Of a DNA stretch of 5,150 bases, positions 4,420 to 5,150 are shown one piece after another. Both the position numbers and the translations under genes were made by a program. This DNA is from Candidatus Woesearchaeota archaeon (lineage in GTDB: Archaea; Nanobdellota; Nanobdellia; Woesearchaeales; WJKV01). Location of the stretch: the NCBI GenBank assembly GCA_019323355.1, contig JAHWHI010000074.1, positions 1 through 5,150 of the forward strand, in the 5' to 3' direction. Position 1 is the first letter of the stretch. Every line of letters starts with the position of its first letter. The notes under the pieces were generated by a model that saw only the letters and a list, made by a program, of their open reading frames with translations, had not been told where the DNA came from and did no database searches.

Positions 4420-4427
4420 TTTATATA
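4420..4427 (+). promoter_or_regulatory. TATA box of the tRNA-Gly pair
   Basis: TTTATATA, a perfect box A, lies 28 bp before the first base of tRNA-Gly(GCC), so transcription should start just upstream of the mature 5' end. It sits 14 bp after the stop codon of the secreted-protein gene. A second AT-rich stretch, TATATTTTT, at 4435-4443 lies between. Confidence 0.75.
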
Positions 4428-4455
4428 TAGTCTGTATATTTTTCAGGAATATCAC

Positions 4456-4526
4456 GCGCCGGTGGTTGAGTGGTACAATAGACCCCTGCCACGGGTCTGG
4501 CCCGGGTTCGATTCCCGGTCGGCGCA
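4456..4526 (+). tRNA. tRNA-Gly(GCC)
   Basis: A 71-nt tRNA without intron or encoded CCA. Acceptor GCGCCGG/TCGGCGC (4456-4462 with 4519-4525, one G-U pair), D stem GTTG/CAAT, anticodon stem GACCC (4481-4485)/GGGTC (4493-4497), loop CTGCCAC with anticodon GCC at 4488-4490, T arm CCGGG-TTCGATT-CCCGG (4502-4518), discriminator A at 4526. The short four-base variable loop is usual for tRNA-Gly. It reads GGC and GGU. Confidence 0.97.
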
Positions 4527-4544
4527 TTCTTTCTTTATAGTTTT

Positions 4545-4615
4545 GCGCTAATGGTTCAGTGGTAGAATGTGGCCTTCCCAAGGCTAAGATCCGGGTTCGA
4601 TTCCCGGTTGGCGCA
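4545..4615 (+). tRNA. tRNA-Gly(CCC)
   Basis: A 71-nt tRNA without intron or CCA. Acceptor GCGCTAA/TTGGCGC (4545-4551 with 4608-4614), D stem GTTC/GAAT, anticodon stem TGGCC (4570-4574)/GGCTA (4582-4586), loop TTCCCAA with anticodon CCC at 4577-4579, T arm identical to that of the preceding tRNA-Gly (4591-4607), discriminator A. It reads GGG. It follows tRNA-Gly(GCC) after an 18-nt T-rich spacer and is probably cotranscribed with it. Its 3' end is one base from the stop codon of the convergent membrane-protein gene, so its terminator must lie inside that gene. Confidence 0.96.
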
Positions 4616-4616
4616 T

Positions 4617-5150
4617 CTATTTGTGTTTTCTCTTTGCTAAAATTAATATCACAGAAATAATTATTATGACTGAAAGTATAGAGATGATGAGCAATATAGA
4701 TAATGTTTTTGCCTGGCCAGTTGTATCTTGTACTTGTTCTTCAGCTTCTTGCTCTGGTTCGACAAAAGTTGTCGGCGGTCCTGGCATCTCTTCTGTTGGC
4801 TGTGGCTGCTGGACTTCTTGCGGCTGTATAAGTTCATCAATCAGTTCCTGTTTCTCTTTTTCTCTTGGCTGTTCCTCTGGAGCTTTTGCAGAGAAGCCTT
4901 CGCATTCTCCTGAGGATGCAAGTTTGTTGATAGTCTCTTCTGCCTGAGGATGTTCGAGCTCTTTTGATTTCTCTAGGCAGTATAATTCCATCTCACAAGT
5001 GAACTGCTGGTTGTATTTTATCTCGAGATCTCTTGCCTGGTATCTCATCTTCTCCCATTCCCCTGCAAGAATTAGAAACATCTGGGAAGCTCTGATCTTC
5101 TGGGCTTCGATGTACATGTCTGCTTTCACCATTCCAGCTTCTACTGCCCT
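4617..5150 (-). CDS. C-terminal part of a single-pass membrane-anchored protein (5' end cut)
   Basis: I do not recognise this protein. The frame is open to the right edge (6 codons before the first visible Met at 5132 are also open and continue the same helical character), so the gene very likely starts outside the window. 177 residues are visible. Numbering from that Met, residues 1-75 look helical (AQKIRASQMFLILAGEWEKM and following) with Cys46 and Cys52 in TCEMELYC, and Cys77 follows. A Pro/Glu/Gln-rich linker covers about 85-140, and a strongly hydrophobic helix (about 144-165, TLSILLIISILSVIIIIS) is followed by AKRKHK. A C-terminal anchor with a basic tail suggests the main part lies outside the cell, which would need a signal peptide beyond the window. 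The stop at 4617-4619 almost touches tRNA-Gly(CCC) from the other strand. Confidence 0.8.
   Translation of the reverse strand, partial: RAVEAGMVKADMYIEAQKIRASQMFLILAGEWEKMRYQARDLEIKYNQQFTCEMELYCLEKSKELEHPQAEETINKLASSGECEGFSAKAPEEQPREKEKQELIDELIQPQEVQQPQPTEEMPGPPTTFVEPEQEAEEQVQDTTGQAKTLSILLIISILSVIIIISVILILAKRKHK

Noticed and set aside
4177..4581. 134-codon - strand open frame containing RRPGIEPGP
   Set aside because: The same artefact, from the antisense of the two tRNA-Gly genes and the end of the secreted-protein gene.
1..5150. CRISPR array, insertion sequence, integrase or toxin-antitoxin genes
   Set aside because: No regularly spaced repeats, terminal inverted repeats, transposase or recombinase motifs are seen on either strand; although tRNA genes are common integration sites, no partial tRNA copy was found nearby.

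Overview
The window is archaeal. The evidence is an S27ae-type zinc ribosomal protein, a stalk protein L12 (P1) ending in the archaeal/eukaryotic tail GLGSLFG, TATA boxes of the TTTATATA type before several genes, poly-T terminators, tRNA genes without encoded CCA, and tRNA introns bounded by bulge-helix-bulge (BHB) folds. Short proteins, tight spacing and two poorly conserved exported proteins would suit a small-genome DPANN lineage (Woesearchaeota/Pacearchaeota-like). That placement is an inference from general appearance; the sequence cannot prove it.

Layout. 1-153 (+): nearly all of ribosomal protein S27ae, open at the left edge. 167-1048 (-): a long lysine/glutamate-rich coiled-coil protein of the archaeal COG1340 type with its own TATA box. 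1129-2974 (-): the L1-L10-L12 operon, which encodes the L1 stalk and the GTPase-activating P-stalk. It has a strong promoter at about 3053-3061, a leader hairpin touching the L1 ribosome binding site, a hairpin with a TTCG loop between L10 and L12, and a T-rich terminator. 3135-3413 (+): two tRNA genes 2 nt apart. One is tRNA-Ile(UAU), which I read as carrying two introns (anticodon loop 37/38 and T-loop 59/60). The other is tRNA-Val(UAC) with one intron. 3464-4405 (+): a secreted calcium-binding (EF-hand/TSP3-like) protein, apparently from a leaderless mRNA. 4456-4615 (+): tRNA-Gly(GCC) and tRNA-Gly(CCC) in tandem. 4617 to the right edge (-): the C-terminal part of a protein anchored by one C-terminal membrane helix.

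Most of the window is translation machinery: ribosomal proteins of both subunits and four tRNAs, each group under its own promoter. The L1 and tRNA-Ile/Val promoters are divergent and share a gap of about 160 bp. The two exported proteins flank the tRNA-Gly pair but show no direct link to translation.

I found no mobile element, CRISPR array or defence system. The most notable content is RNA-level: the doubly interrupted tRNA-Ile(UAU), the imperfect BHB of tRNA-Val, and hairpins at the translation control points of the stalk operon. L10 (P0) also lacks the C-terminal tail found in other archaeal P0 proteins.
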